Shown: positions 33,500-42,364 of the stretch, piece by piece
Numbering within the stretch: the first letter of the stretch is position 1
Layout of the letters: the number at the start of each line of letters is the position of its first letter
Assembly (NCBI GenBank): GCA_905221605.1
Contig: CAJNDS010000005.1
Coordinates: forward strand, 1-62,000
Direction: 5' to 3'
DNA length: 62,000 bases
DNA from: Symbiodinium natans
Taxonomy: Eukaryota; Sar; Dinophyceae; Suessiales; Symbiodiniaceae
Position numbers and translations under genes: made by a program
The notes under the pieces: generated by a model
What the model was told of the DNA's origin: nothing
Database searches by the model: none
Seen by the model: only the letters and a program-made list of their open reading frames with translations

Positions 33500-34055
33500 G
33501 CTTCCGTACTGGGACCCACTGGCTGGCCACCATGGGGAGCCCTGGGCTGGTCTGCAGTGCTCACTTGTAAGTCCCCAGTGGCTGACCACCATGGGGCGCA
33601 CGGACGCTTGTAAGAGGAAGTTTCCATGGCACCCCAACCTGCCTCGGCGACTGTGGTGAGGTGTACAACTTCAAGGTGCCTGAGCCCTCGGCCCTTGTAG
33701 TTGACCCTGCCGTTTCCTCTTGCCTTGCGGAAGGAAGGATTCGTGCAACATTGGCAAACCCTGAGGTCCACTGCTCCGCTATGTGCAAGGACTGGCGTTT
33801 CCCCCAGTGGAACCGGTCGCTACTGACGCGCGTTGACCTCCCTTCTGGCTGGTTGATGCAACTTGTCGGGACGGGACACCCTTCTGGGTGGGCGCTGCGG
33901 TGAGCCTAGTGGAGTGGAGTGCCTCTCGCTCGGGGCTGCACCACTGGCTGGCCTCCATGGAGTACTCTGGGCTGGTCTTGCCTTGATTGTTCATCGTGTT
34001 ATGTCCAAGGTAAGACTGCCCAGTCTTCCCTCTCCTCCGCCCCTCTTTGACCGGG
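33500..34055 (+). repeat. CCACTGGCTGACCACCATGG repeat module, copies A-C
   Basis: The motif occurs at about 33517, 33571 and 33941, the third followed by GGGCTGGTCTTGCCTTGATTGTTC. The same module recurs near 45199, 45771 and 45837, and inverted at about 36945. It lies directly before the C-terminal half of the recombinase. Confidence 0.6.
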
Positions 34056-34061
34056 TAGGTT

Positions 34062-35173
34062 GCCCAACTGCTTGGAGCTTTCCTCTTGGCGTACCACGCC
34101 TGCCTGCGCTTCGGCGACTTGCAACGAGTCCGCCTCTCCAGCCTCAGCCTCACAGCCCAGTCCCTTCGCGGGATCTGCTGGTCCACCAAGACATCGCGCA
34201 CAGGACAGCCGTTCGCTGTGACTCTGACAGGCCTGTCAGGTCGCTGCACAGCAAGCTCATGGTGCCTAAACTACCTCCTATGCCTACACAGATGCTGGCT
34301 GGCCACAGAGGCTTTCTGGAACTCGGAACTCGAGCCGGATTTCCTGCTTCCTATCCTGCCCAATTGGGCCTCCAAAGCCACAACAGACTTCGCCTTTCGG
34401 TCGCCTATGTCTTACTCACAGGCCCTGCCTGCCTTGCGCGCCTGCATGCAACTTACCAGCCCTAAGGCCCCTAACACTGCATGCAGTGACGAGGCCAGCG
34501 CTTTCACAATCCACAGCCTCAAAGTCGGCCTCCTCAGCGCCGCCAAACAACAACGCCTGCCCGAAGACGCCCGCCGCACCACCGGCCATCACAAAAGTAG
34601 TGCCGAGCTTTACGGCAGAGACGACACGGTCGATAGCCTATGGGTGCAAACCACCGTGTCCCAGAAGGTGGCAGACGGTTGGCGCCCCTCGCGCCCAATC
34701 GCCCGTGGGGGTCAAGCCCCCACCACCGAACCGCCTTTCTCGGTGCCTAGACACGCTGCCCCGAGCAGCCTAGCCCTCGCCCATCTGGAGCCCCGCCTGC
34801 GCCGCTTCCTAAACCGCAGGGATGTTCGTTTCATGCAGGCAAGCGGCGAAGCAGCCGGCACTAACGACGCCTCAGCTCCAGCCTCTACTCAGACACTTCT
34901 CAGAACTCCTCGGAAGAGGATACCAGCCCCACGGAGGCCCCTCCGCCACGTAAGACTGGCACAGCCTCCGATATCAACAGCATCATCCTTGCAAATGGCC
35001 CGTGGGGAGCCGTGCATATGGCACACATTGCCTCTGAGACCCAATGGCGCACAGCCTGCGGGATACTGATCGGCCCAGCCGGAATGGAGCTTACAGGGCC
35101 CGCTCCGGACCGCATGTGCCGCCACAAAGCCTGCCGCCTAGCACTGGACAGCCTAGCCGGCCCTCCTAGCTGA
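34062..35173 (+). pseudogene. Tyrosine recombinase, C-terminal catalytic half (DIRS-like)
   Basis: The open frame begins at about 34062 (QLLGAFLLAYHACLRFGD). Catalytic set, numbered from codon 34086: R8 in CLRFGD, K35 in STKTSR, H143 in HSLKVG with Lys146 where the second Arg is usual, TGHH (168-169), Y176 in YGRDD. This matches the R-K-H-R/K-H-Y order of tyrosine recombinases. About residue 260 the tail continues in another frame (SSEEDTSPTEAPPPRK, then WGAVHMA, WRTACG, MCRHKAC) to TGA at 35171, so at least one frameshift is present. The N-terminal core-binding half is missing; a matching half lies inverted at 38815-37532. Confidence 0.7.
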
Positions 35174-35348
35174 ACATGGCCCACACGCAAGAAAAGACGA
35201 CTGCCTTTTTTCTGCCGCTTGGGTTGCCTGCAAGTTAGCGCCGCCACCTCTGACCCCTGCCCGCACCCCCTGCCTGCCGAGGTGCCTGCCGCAGCCATCT
35301 TCAACTTGAACGTGATCCTCACTCCCCTCTCCGCCTTCATCGCGCCCA

Positions 35349-35505
35349 GCCATGGATTGCCCAACGGCCTTCAACGACCTCCTCAAGGAATGCCGAGTTC
35401 ATGACCTCTTGTGCACAGCCTTGTCAGAACAGGGCTATCAGAGCATATCCGACTTTGCCTGGGCATTCCCCAGCGTCGACCGCTTATCGATTTTCATGAG
35501 GTGGC
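35349..35505 (+). pseudogene. Gag N-terminal fragment (DIRS-like)
   Basis: ATG at 35352 opens MDCPTAFNDLLKECRVHDLL... and SISDFAWAFPSVDRL, a short helical region of the kind found at the N-terminus of dinoflagellate DIRS-type gag proteins (family resemblance from memory). It loses sense after about 35505 in Gly/Arg-rich sequence. Confidence 0.4.
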
Positions 35506-35807
35506 GGGGCCTTAGGCTGAGGCTGGGGCACAATAGGCGGCGCGGCGGCGGGGGCCAAGCTGACCCGCGAGAGGGCATGGCTATGTGAGAATGCTTCATG
35601 GGCGGACGAGGCAGCTGGATCTGGGGCTGTGTCGCTGCTGTCCTCCGCGCAGCTCCAAGGCTCGGAGTTCCATGGGCACTCGTCATAATCAGAGCCGGCC
35701 ATGGGCAGGCTGCTGGGCAGGGTGTAGGCGGTCGAGCGGGTGAACTTGAAGCCAAAAGGAGCTGTCGGAGCATGACCTGGGCGGGCATGTTGGTTAGGGC
35801 TTAAGGC

Positions 35808-36701
35808 TTAGGGGGGCAGGTTCCGTTCGAGGCGGTTAATCCTCTCTTCTAGGCAAAGGATTTCACGGCGTATCCTGGCAAGGGGGTTGGCTTCAGACCA
35901 TTGATCTGCCGGCACCTGGAAAGTTCTCAGGGTGGCGAGATGTGCATTGTAGGGCAAGGCTGCCATACGTCTGGCGATGTTGAGCTGTGCAGGCAAGGGC
36001 TCCACCGTGGCGCTGAGGCGGAGAAATTCGGCCTGGGCCCGAATCTTGTAGGCCAGGAAATCCGAGGCCAGCAGGTCGAGGTCCTCGTTCAGGCGGGCAT
36101 AGGCTACATGGGCTTGGGTTAGGGCATTAAGGGCAGAGTTAAGCAGTGAATTGCACACCGCGAGGCTGTGTTTAAAGTGCTCGGCTTGGCCGCCGAGTAG
36201 GCGGGAGTGGATCTCTTGGGCTCGGAGCTGGTTGTGCTGGTAGGTCAGGAGGTCCTGCATGAGAGCGACATCCTGCAAGATTGAGGACAGCTGAGCGTCC
36301 GGGAAGGTCCGGCTATCCGGGCCAGGGGCTCTTGTGCCGTAAAGGAGCTCTGAAGGCGGCGCGTGAGCCGTAGGCAGGGCTGTCACAGAAGCTGCAGTAG
36401 GCAGGGCTGTCACAGAAGCTGCAGGGCACTGCGAGGATGTAGGCCTTGATGAAGTCGGGCATCCAGTGGGAGCAGGTGCTTCAGGAGGGCGTCTCGTGGG
36501 CGCAGTCGGCATGGAGCTCGGGCATCCCGTGTGAGCTTGTGCGGTCGAGAGGCCCTCAGGCTGCCACATGGCGATGCGTCTTTGATGTAAGTTGAGCAGC
36601 TGTTGCCAGCTGCCACAGTAATCCTCGTCCGAGGCGTCTTGAGCTGTCCACATAGGCATGGGACTGTTCGAGGCCATGGGCGCGGGCGACTCTCGGGGCA
36701 T
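35808..36701 (-). CDS. Hypothetical element protein with helical C-terminus
   Basis: 297 aa from an ATG at 36701. The N-terminal ~120 residues are Pro/Ser/Ala-rich and include a perfect 9-residue duplication (AASVTALPT twice) from a 27-bp tandem repeat at 36370-36423. The C-terminal ~170 residues are strongly helical, possibly coiled coil (LSSILQDVALMQDLL and IRREILCLEERINRLERN). No catalytic motif. It lies just downstream on the minus strand of a 144-bp inverted repeat that also flanks the RT ORF, so it is probably part of a DIRS-like element, perhaps gag-related. Confidence 0.5.
   Translation of the reverse strand: MPRESPAPMASNSPMPMWTAQDASDEDYCGSWQQLLNLHQRRIAMWQPEGLSTAQAHTGCPSSMPTAPTRRPPEAPAPTGCPTSSRPTSSQCPAASVTALPTAASVTALPTAHAPPSELLYGTRAPGPDSRTFPDAQLSSILQDVALMQDLLTYQHNQLRAQEIHSRLLGGQAEHFKHSLAVCNSLLNSALNALTQAHVAYARLNEDLDLLASDFLAYKIRAQAEFLRLSATVEPLPAQLNIARRMAALPYNAHLATLRTFQVPADQWSEANPLARIRREILCLEERINRLERNLPP
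36370..36423. repeat. 27-bp tandem duplication
   Basis: GTAGGCAGGGCTGTCACAGA-type unit of 27 bp present twice without mismatch. It is in frame in the minus-strand ORF and duplicates nine codons. Confidence 0.9.
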
Positions 36702-36770
36702 GCCAGAGAGGAAACACCGGGCTTACCGGGCCTGGAACCTCTAGAAAGACAACTAGGGGCGTAGCGGCCT

Positions 36771-36914
36771 CGAAAAAGATGCTCACACGCTATGCATGGC
36801 CCCAACTCGGGTTAGGTCGGGGCCAGCTGAGCCAGGAGCCAGCTGGGCGTTGGCGAACATGGGTGGTCATGATTCGTGCGTGTCAAAACACCTGGGAAAC
36901 AAAAACCCAGTGCG
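36771..36914. repeat. 144-bp inverted repeat, left copy
   Basis: The reverse complement of 44629-44772 over its full length; I found one mismatch by eye. It starts CGAAAAAGATGCTCAC and ends CCCAGTGCG. It flanks the minus-strand element ORF. Confidence 0.9.
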
Positions 36915-36921
36915 AACTATC

Positions 36922-37435
36922 GAGGTAAGAGCGGCCCAGGGCACTCCATGGTGGTCAGCCAGTGGAGCAGCCCCGAGCGAAAGGTCCTCCGCTCACCCTG
37001 GCTTGCAGCTGCGCCCACCTGGATAGATGTCCGCGCGCAAGCAAAGTCTCAACAGACAGCCAGAGGGGAAGCCACACACGCAAGCCCGAAAGCTCGCCGG
37101 GGTCTCGGAGACTGCAATCTGGTAGGCAATGGTCCCTCCAGAGCCCAAGCCAATAAGGTACGTCGGCAAGGAGATGTGAGGGCTCACATCACTTTTGGCA
37201 GCCTGCAAGAGCCTTAGATCTCCATGGTATACACAGCTTTCGTTCAGGCGGCGCCGTCAGGTAGCATCCAGGCGGGCGGAGAGCCAGCCTGCCCTGCCAC
37301 AGGCCAAGCATAGGCGATGATGGCCCTTTTGAAGGCCAGGTTACTCCAGTGGGTGCATAGTCTTCAGGCAGAAGTGCCCGCAACCTGGGAGAAGCAGCAC
37401 CACCGCATTGGCCTCTCCAGAGTCGTCATTCGGCC
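36922..37435. repeat. Diverged ~0.5-kb inverted repeat, left copy
   Basis: Reverse complement, with indels, of about 45340-45815 (shared CCTTATTGGC, CTCTCCCAGG and CCACTGGCTGACCACC stretches). It separates the recombinase N-terminal half from the 144-bp repeat. Confidence 0.75.
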
Positions 37436-37531
37436 GAGAGGGAGGATCGCTTGCCATGACTCACTGTGAGCCAAACGTTGTCTCGTCCCGTGATGAGCGG
37501 TGGGGCAACCAGTGTGGGCGGCTGCTGGGTC

Positions 37532-38815
37532 TCAAAGCCGAGGGGTTCTTGCAGTGCCATGGCTGCAGACAATCTCTTCCCAGGCGACGACACAGGCCAT
37601 GGGCAGGGGCAGGGCTTCTTTGCGATCTCTGGGCGGGCAGTCCCAGGCAAAGGCTTGAATGATGGCGTTTGAGACCATGCCGAGGAGGGCTTCCATCTGT
37701 GCCGTCCGGGCGAGCCAGGAGAGAGCGCGCAGCATGGTTTTGGGTGAGACGCGGCAGACGTCACGATCTTGTGCTCTTGATTCGAGAGCGGCATCGAGAA
37801 AGTCGGCTAGGCGGGCAAGGGTCAGCGTGTCTAGGCTGATGTCCTGGGCTTGCAGGAAGGCAACGAATTGAGTGCATGCCGAGAGGTAGGCTTCCAGGCT
37901 GGAAGGTGCGTACTTGGCAATTGCCCGCAGTCGATGTTTGTCGGGCGTGAGGGAGAGGGACGTCTCTTCCCAAAGCTGGCTGAAGCTGCCTATGAAGGCA
38001 AGCAATTGGAGCCATGCGCGACCGCATGCTGTTCGGCGCTCGTCATCTTGGAGGCGTCTGGTGACGAGGCTGGGCCGAGCAGGCAGTCTCTGTTGTGTGG
38101 ATGGCGGCCGAGAGGCTGCTGCCTTGCTGAAGGCGTGGCTGGGCACCGCTTCCGTCGAGGTCTGGAGTGGCGGGGTCTGATGCAGAGGAGCGGGCCTATT
38201 AAGGGAGGTGCTTAAGGGCGGGGGTCGGGGAATCGGGGCCGGCTTAGGCTGTGCAGTCGGGAGGGCCATGTGAAAGCGCTTGCAGTATGCAGGCAATCCT
38301 CCCGTAGGCGGGCAGGGGGCTCCATGGGCGGGCCCCGAGCGCGGCGGCAACTCCTCCCTGGCAGGCCATGCGTTCCGCGGTCGGAGCAGCTGGGATATGT
38401 GATGGGGCGCTTGCACAGGCATGCGTGCGCGAGCTTTGGGCGGCCTTAGCGGCGAAGATAACTGAGTTGAGCTGACAGATTCACCGGGGTGGCTAGCTGG
38501 CGTGAAGGAGAGGCCTGCAGGCGGTAGGCTGATCAAGTCCCAGGAGCCAGAGTGCGGGGACGACTCCGGGAGGCCTGGGCAAGATTCCGGCATGGCAGAT
38601 CTGGGGCTGTGGGCACATTCTTCGGATGTGCGGTCCTCTATGAGGGACAGAGCGTCATCTTCCAGGTAGGCGGCCCCTAGTTCCGCATCCGACTCGATGC
38701 TGAGCCGGTGGTGCGGCGAGAGCAGGCTGGTTTCCGAGCTGGGCCCGAGTCTGGCTCGCTTGCTGTCCGGAGTTGGGCTCCAGGAGGCACGGGGCTTGAA
38801 CAGGGCATGTGACAT
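37532..38815 (-). pseudogene. Tyrosine recombinase, N-terminal and core-binding half (DIRS-like)
   Basis: 427 codons from an ATG at 38815. The first ~230 residues are Pro/Ser/Arg-rich and disordered. Then comes a helical region with LEAYLSACTQFVAFLQA, VSPKTMLRALSWLARTAQ and KEALPLPMACVVAWEEIV, which resembles the SAM-like core-binding domain just before the catalytic domain of dinoflagellate DIRS recombinases. The frame then ends (HGTARTPRL, stop) with no catalytic residues. The + strand half at 34062 starts where this one stops. Moderately sure of the family, sure that it is incomplete. Confidence 0.55.
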
Positions 38816-39950
38816 GTTGGGGCGCAGGAAGTCAACAGGCTCTCAAGAACGGCTGTGGCAGGCAACGAGACGGATCGTCCAGGACGCATGTCGGGGCTGC
38901 ATGTGTGCATACATGGATACAAGACAAAAAACAAGCATGCAAGCTAGGCACCCCTTTTCCTTTATCTCGTTCGCGTCGAGGATGTCGAAGATGAGCTGCA
39001 CCTGGTCAGGGGGAAAGGAGGAGGCAGCATGGGGAGCATGTCTGTATCCCTGGCGGCAGAGGCTTTTTTTGGCACATGTGCGATCTGGGCAGTGTGGGCA
39101 AGAAACTTGTGTGCAGTGCGCAACCGTGAGGCGGGCCTTGACCGGGCGTCGTTGGGCTCGGGCTATAGGGCGTACCTGAAGTCAACAGGGTCACAAGGCA
39201 CTGTCTCTCCAAAGGGCAGAGGAGCGTGTGCGGGCACGTGCACATGGGCCATCCGGTAGGCCGATGAAAGAAAATTCTTGTGGCCTGACCGAAACAGAAA
39301 GTGCATGGTTATGTTCACCACAGAACTGGACCCAAGAGACTGTAGGTGCCGGGCGGAAAACGATGAGGTCCTGGTAGAAGTGCTCGACCAAATACCTGGC
39401 AGGGAGGGGGGTCAAGGAGGGTCTTAGAACAGAACCCTGTAGTCACATGTGCTAGGGCACCACTTGGGCTCGGGGCGGCATGGGCCAGGCGGCCGGCGTG
39501 TCAGGCTAGAGATCCGAGGCGGATGTGCTGGAGCCGTCTTCGGGCTCGAAAGAGGCGTGGCTGGGCGGCATGGGCAGCCCCGAGAGGTACCACCTGCAGT
39601 CGGAGGCGGTCCACCAGTCGATGGCGTGCATGGAGTGCCTGGAGGCTGGCGATAGGCAGGCCCATATGCTGGACAAAATGTGGCTCAAGGAGACCAGGCA
39701 GCGCCAACGGACCTGCAGAGGCAGGAGTGCGGCAATAGGCAGGCCGTGCAGAGCAAGGACATGGGCATGTGTGCGCTGCAAGGGCGTCATGTGTAGAGAA
39801 CACTGCCGGCGGCATTGTGTGTTCTGGTACCGAGCACAAAAGGAGCGCATGGGCGGCGTGAAAACCATGTTGACCCCGTGGCGCGGCCCGGCAGGCAAGG
39901 GAGGCAGAATCTGGGCTGCATTGCTCAATGCCGGCACGGCCTCGCCCGGG
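38816..39950. other. Spacer without a supported gene
   Basis: Overlapping frames on both strands, none with a domain I recognise. The + frame from 39525 has a Cys/His cluster (CVRCKGVMCREHCRRHC) that could be part of an older ORF but has no clear family. Confidence 0.35.
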
Positions 39951-39959
39951 GGAGCCCAA

Positions 39960-40920
39960 GCCTCCGCCTCTGCACTGCCTTCTCAACCATCCCAGTGGAT
40001 GGAACACCTGCCCCCTCGCCTCACACAAGAAGCAGTCCAGGACATGATCGACAAATTCAAAGCCAATTATCCTGGAGAACTGCTCGACCAAGACTCCATG
40101 CCCAGTATCCGCCTACTCAGCCTAGTGCACCAAACCAGGGAAAAGCTGCGATGGATTCCCTGGCAATTCCGCCTTGCCGCCAAGCAATACCAGGAGCACA
40201 TGGAGGCCAAATCTGCCAAGCCCATCCGCACAGAGGCCCAGATTATCGCCTCCGCCTTCTTCGACGAAACGCCCGAGGTGCCCGTCGAGCACATGCGCCT
40301 CGCAGCCGCCTGGTTGGAACGCATCCAAACCGTGTTCCGCAACGCGTGGGCCCTCTGCGGGGCAGCACACCTGCAAAACCTCAAGGCCCTGGACAAGAAA
40401 GTAAGAGAGCTCTGCCTACAGCAGCCCGACGCCTAGGCCTACGCACGCCCACCACTGGGGAGCTTATTGCTGCAGATCGCAAGATCTGGGCAGCCATATC
40501 GGACCTAGTAGCCCAGTCCTGGTCCCTGGACGATGCCCTGCACGAGCTCACCGCCATTCGCAATGACGTCTCCAGCCTGCTCCAACTCAGGCCCAGGGCC
40601 CTCTCAGAGAAAGGCTCGTTCAAGGGCTCAGGTCGCGCGTCGACAGCCCCGCCAAGCGGAAGGCCCCCCAGGTCCCGCCTCCGCCGCCTAAGCCCGACCG
40701 CTCCTCAGAACGTCTGCCAAAAAAGGGCCGCGGTAAGGGACAAGGCAAAATCACCAATTTGCCAGCCAATTGGGTCGGCGTGCACAAAGGCCAGCCCATC
40801 TGCCGCCGTTTCCAAACCGGCCAATGCAAACTGCCAGAATGCAAGTTCGCTCACATCTGCGCTGTGCGCGGATGCGCACAAAAGCACCCAGCCTCCGAGC
40901 ACGGCAAGCCCCGCACTTGA
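39960..40920 (+). pseudogene. Gag-like protein with CCCH zinc finger, two frameshifts
   Basis: Frame one ends at 40436 and carries LTQEAVQDMIDKFKANYPGE, LLSLVHQTREKLRWIPWQFR and RTEAQIIASAFF, a helical capsid-like region. The text continues in a second frame from about 40437 (TTGELIAADRKIWAAI, SLDDALHELTAIRND) and in a third from about 40620 (VDSPAKRKAPQVPPPPPK). The third frame ends with a C-x7-C-x4-C-x3-H finger (ICRRFQTGQC, KFAH) and further Cys/His (CAVRGCAQKH) before TGA at 40918. This layout fits gag of dinoflagellate DIRS-like elements. Both shifts are to the -1 frame. Confidence 0.6.
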
Positions 40921-41297
40921 AACAGTCCGGACTCTGTCTGCCCAGGGACAGTTCCGGACGAGCCTGCCCCCCTGGGCATCAGCCACGCCGGCCCATCGGC
41001 ACAACCTCGACTTCCGCCGAGCAAGCCCGCCACAGCCCTCTCTAAGCAGGACGAGCCGCCGGCCAACAGGGATAAGCCCATCACGGTTTTTTCCCACAGC
41101 CCAGACGCCCAAGTCGGACCGCCTGCGCCCTCTCCACACGCACCAGAAACGCGGCATACGCCCGCCGCCCCACAGCCCCAGCAAGCCTGCCCTAAGCCCA
41201 TCACGGTTTTCGGGCCCTCACGGCCTTTTCCCATGCGGATGCACCGCGCAGAGATCAGCCCCTGGACGTGGCGCCCAGCCCGCACACACACGGGGCA

Positions 41298-42364
41298 ATG
41301 AACAATCCCCCAACTTTCCGCAATCTCGTTTGGAGACGGGACACGGCCCATGCAGCACGCGAGCCGTGCGCCGAGAAGCCGCTGGAGGTAGATGCCCCCG
41401 CCAGGGTGCTCGTAGACCTCTTTGCAGGCAAGCACGCACCGATCTCTGCAGCAGCCTCTCAAATGGGCATCCCACACTGGGCTCCCATAGACATTGCCAT
41501 TGACGAAGCACACGACATACTCTCTGATGCCTTCTTCACTCGCCTGCTCCGGCTAGCCTGGTCTGGACGCATAGCCCTCCTAGTGGCGGCCCCGCCTTGC
41601 CGAGACTACTCAGTGCTCAAGCTCGCACCGGGGGGCCCCCTCCGTGCCGCACACCCGAGCACCTCAATGGCCTGCCTTCCAATAGCCCAGTGCTCGCACG
41701 CCAAGCCGAAGAAAGCCGCCGCATACATGAACGGTGCCATCAACTCTGCCGAGCAGTTGCATCCTCGGGGGGAACTTGGGTCCTTGAAAACCCCCCTTCC
41801 AGCATGGCCTGGCTGGAGCCCTCATGCCAACAACTCTTGCGTGCCTCAGCTGCCCACGTAGCCTCAGTTGCCGCCTGCGGCTTTGGAGTGACGTGGTCCA
41901 AATCTTGGGCTTTCGCCTCCAACAGCCCTCATATTAGAGGGGTGCAGCACAACTGTGCCCACGCTTTCGAGCACCCATCCCTGCGCAACAAGCGTGACAC
42001 TTCGGGCGGGTACATCAGCTCCAGCACAGCTGAATACCCCGCCGCGCTCGCCTGCAGCCTCCTTCAGGCCTTCCAGCACATGTGGCCGACTTCTGCCCCA
42101 ACAACCGCGATCCCCTTGCCTCTCGAGCCGGCCATGCCACAGCACATGGCTGGCCCCGGACCAAGGGCACCAGCCTGCGACGGCGCGGGCCTTCAAAGCA
42201 CCGCCGACTCCTCGATGACGGCCACGCCCCAAGCTTGCCTAGCCCCCCTCATTGAGAAAATGCAAGCCTGGTGCATGCAAGATGACCGATACAAGCGCAT
42301 TGCCGCGCATATCGCCCTGAAGAGGAACAGGGCTCGCTACTGCAAATGGCGGCAGCCACCCTGA
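41298..42364 (+). pseudogene. C5-cytosine methyltransferase-like domain of the retroelement, one frameshift
   Basis: Frame one (ATG 41298) gives VLVDLFAG, resembling SAM-binding motif I, then HDILSDAFFTRLLRLAWSG and LLVAAPPCRDYS, resembling motif IV with its Pro-Cys. At a G6C5 run near 41630 the text moves to the -1 frame: CRTPEHLNGLP, then GGTWVLENPPS, resembling motif VI (Glu-Asn). It then runs to TGA at 42362, overlapping the RT start. The domain is small and lacks an evident motif VIII-X region, so catalysis is uncertain. Retrotransposon-borne DNMTs are known from dinoflagellates; this may be such a domain or a diverged relative. Confidence 0.5.

Noticed and set aside
39677-39695. GTGGCTCAAGG as a spliced-leader relic
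   Set aside because: Only eight bases match and they lie within a long open frame; expected by chance.
39815-41503. 562-codon + frame across gag and the methyltransferase start
   Set aside because: Only its middle (about 40437-40620) is protein-like; the rest is a Pro/Arg/Ser-rich shadow in high-GC DNA.
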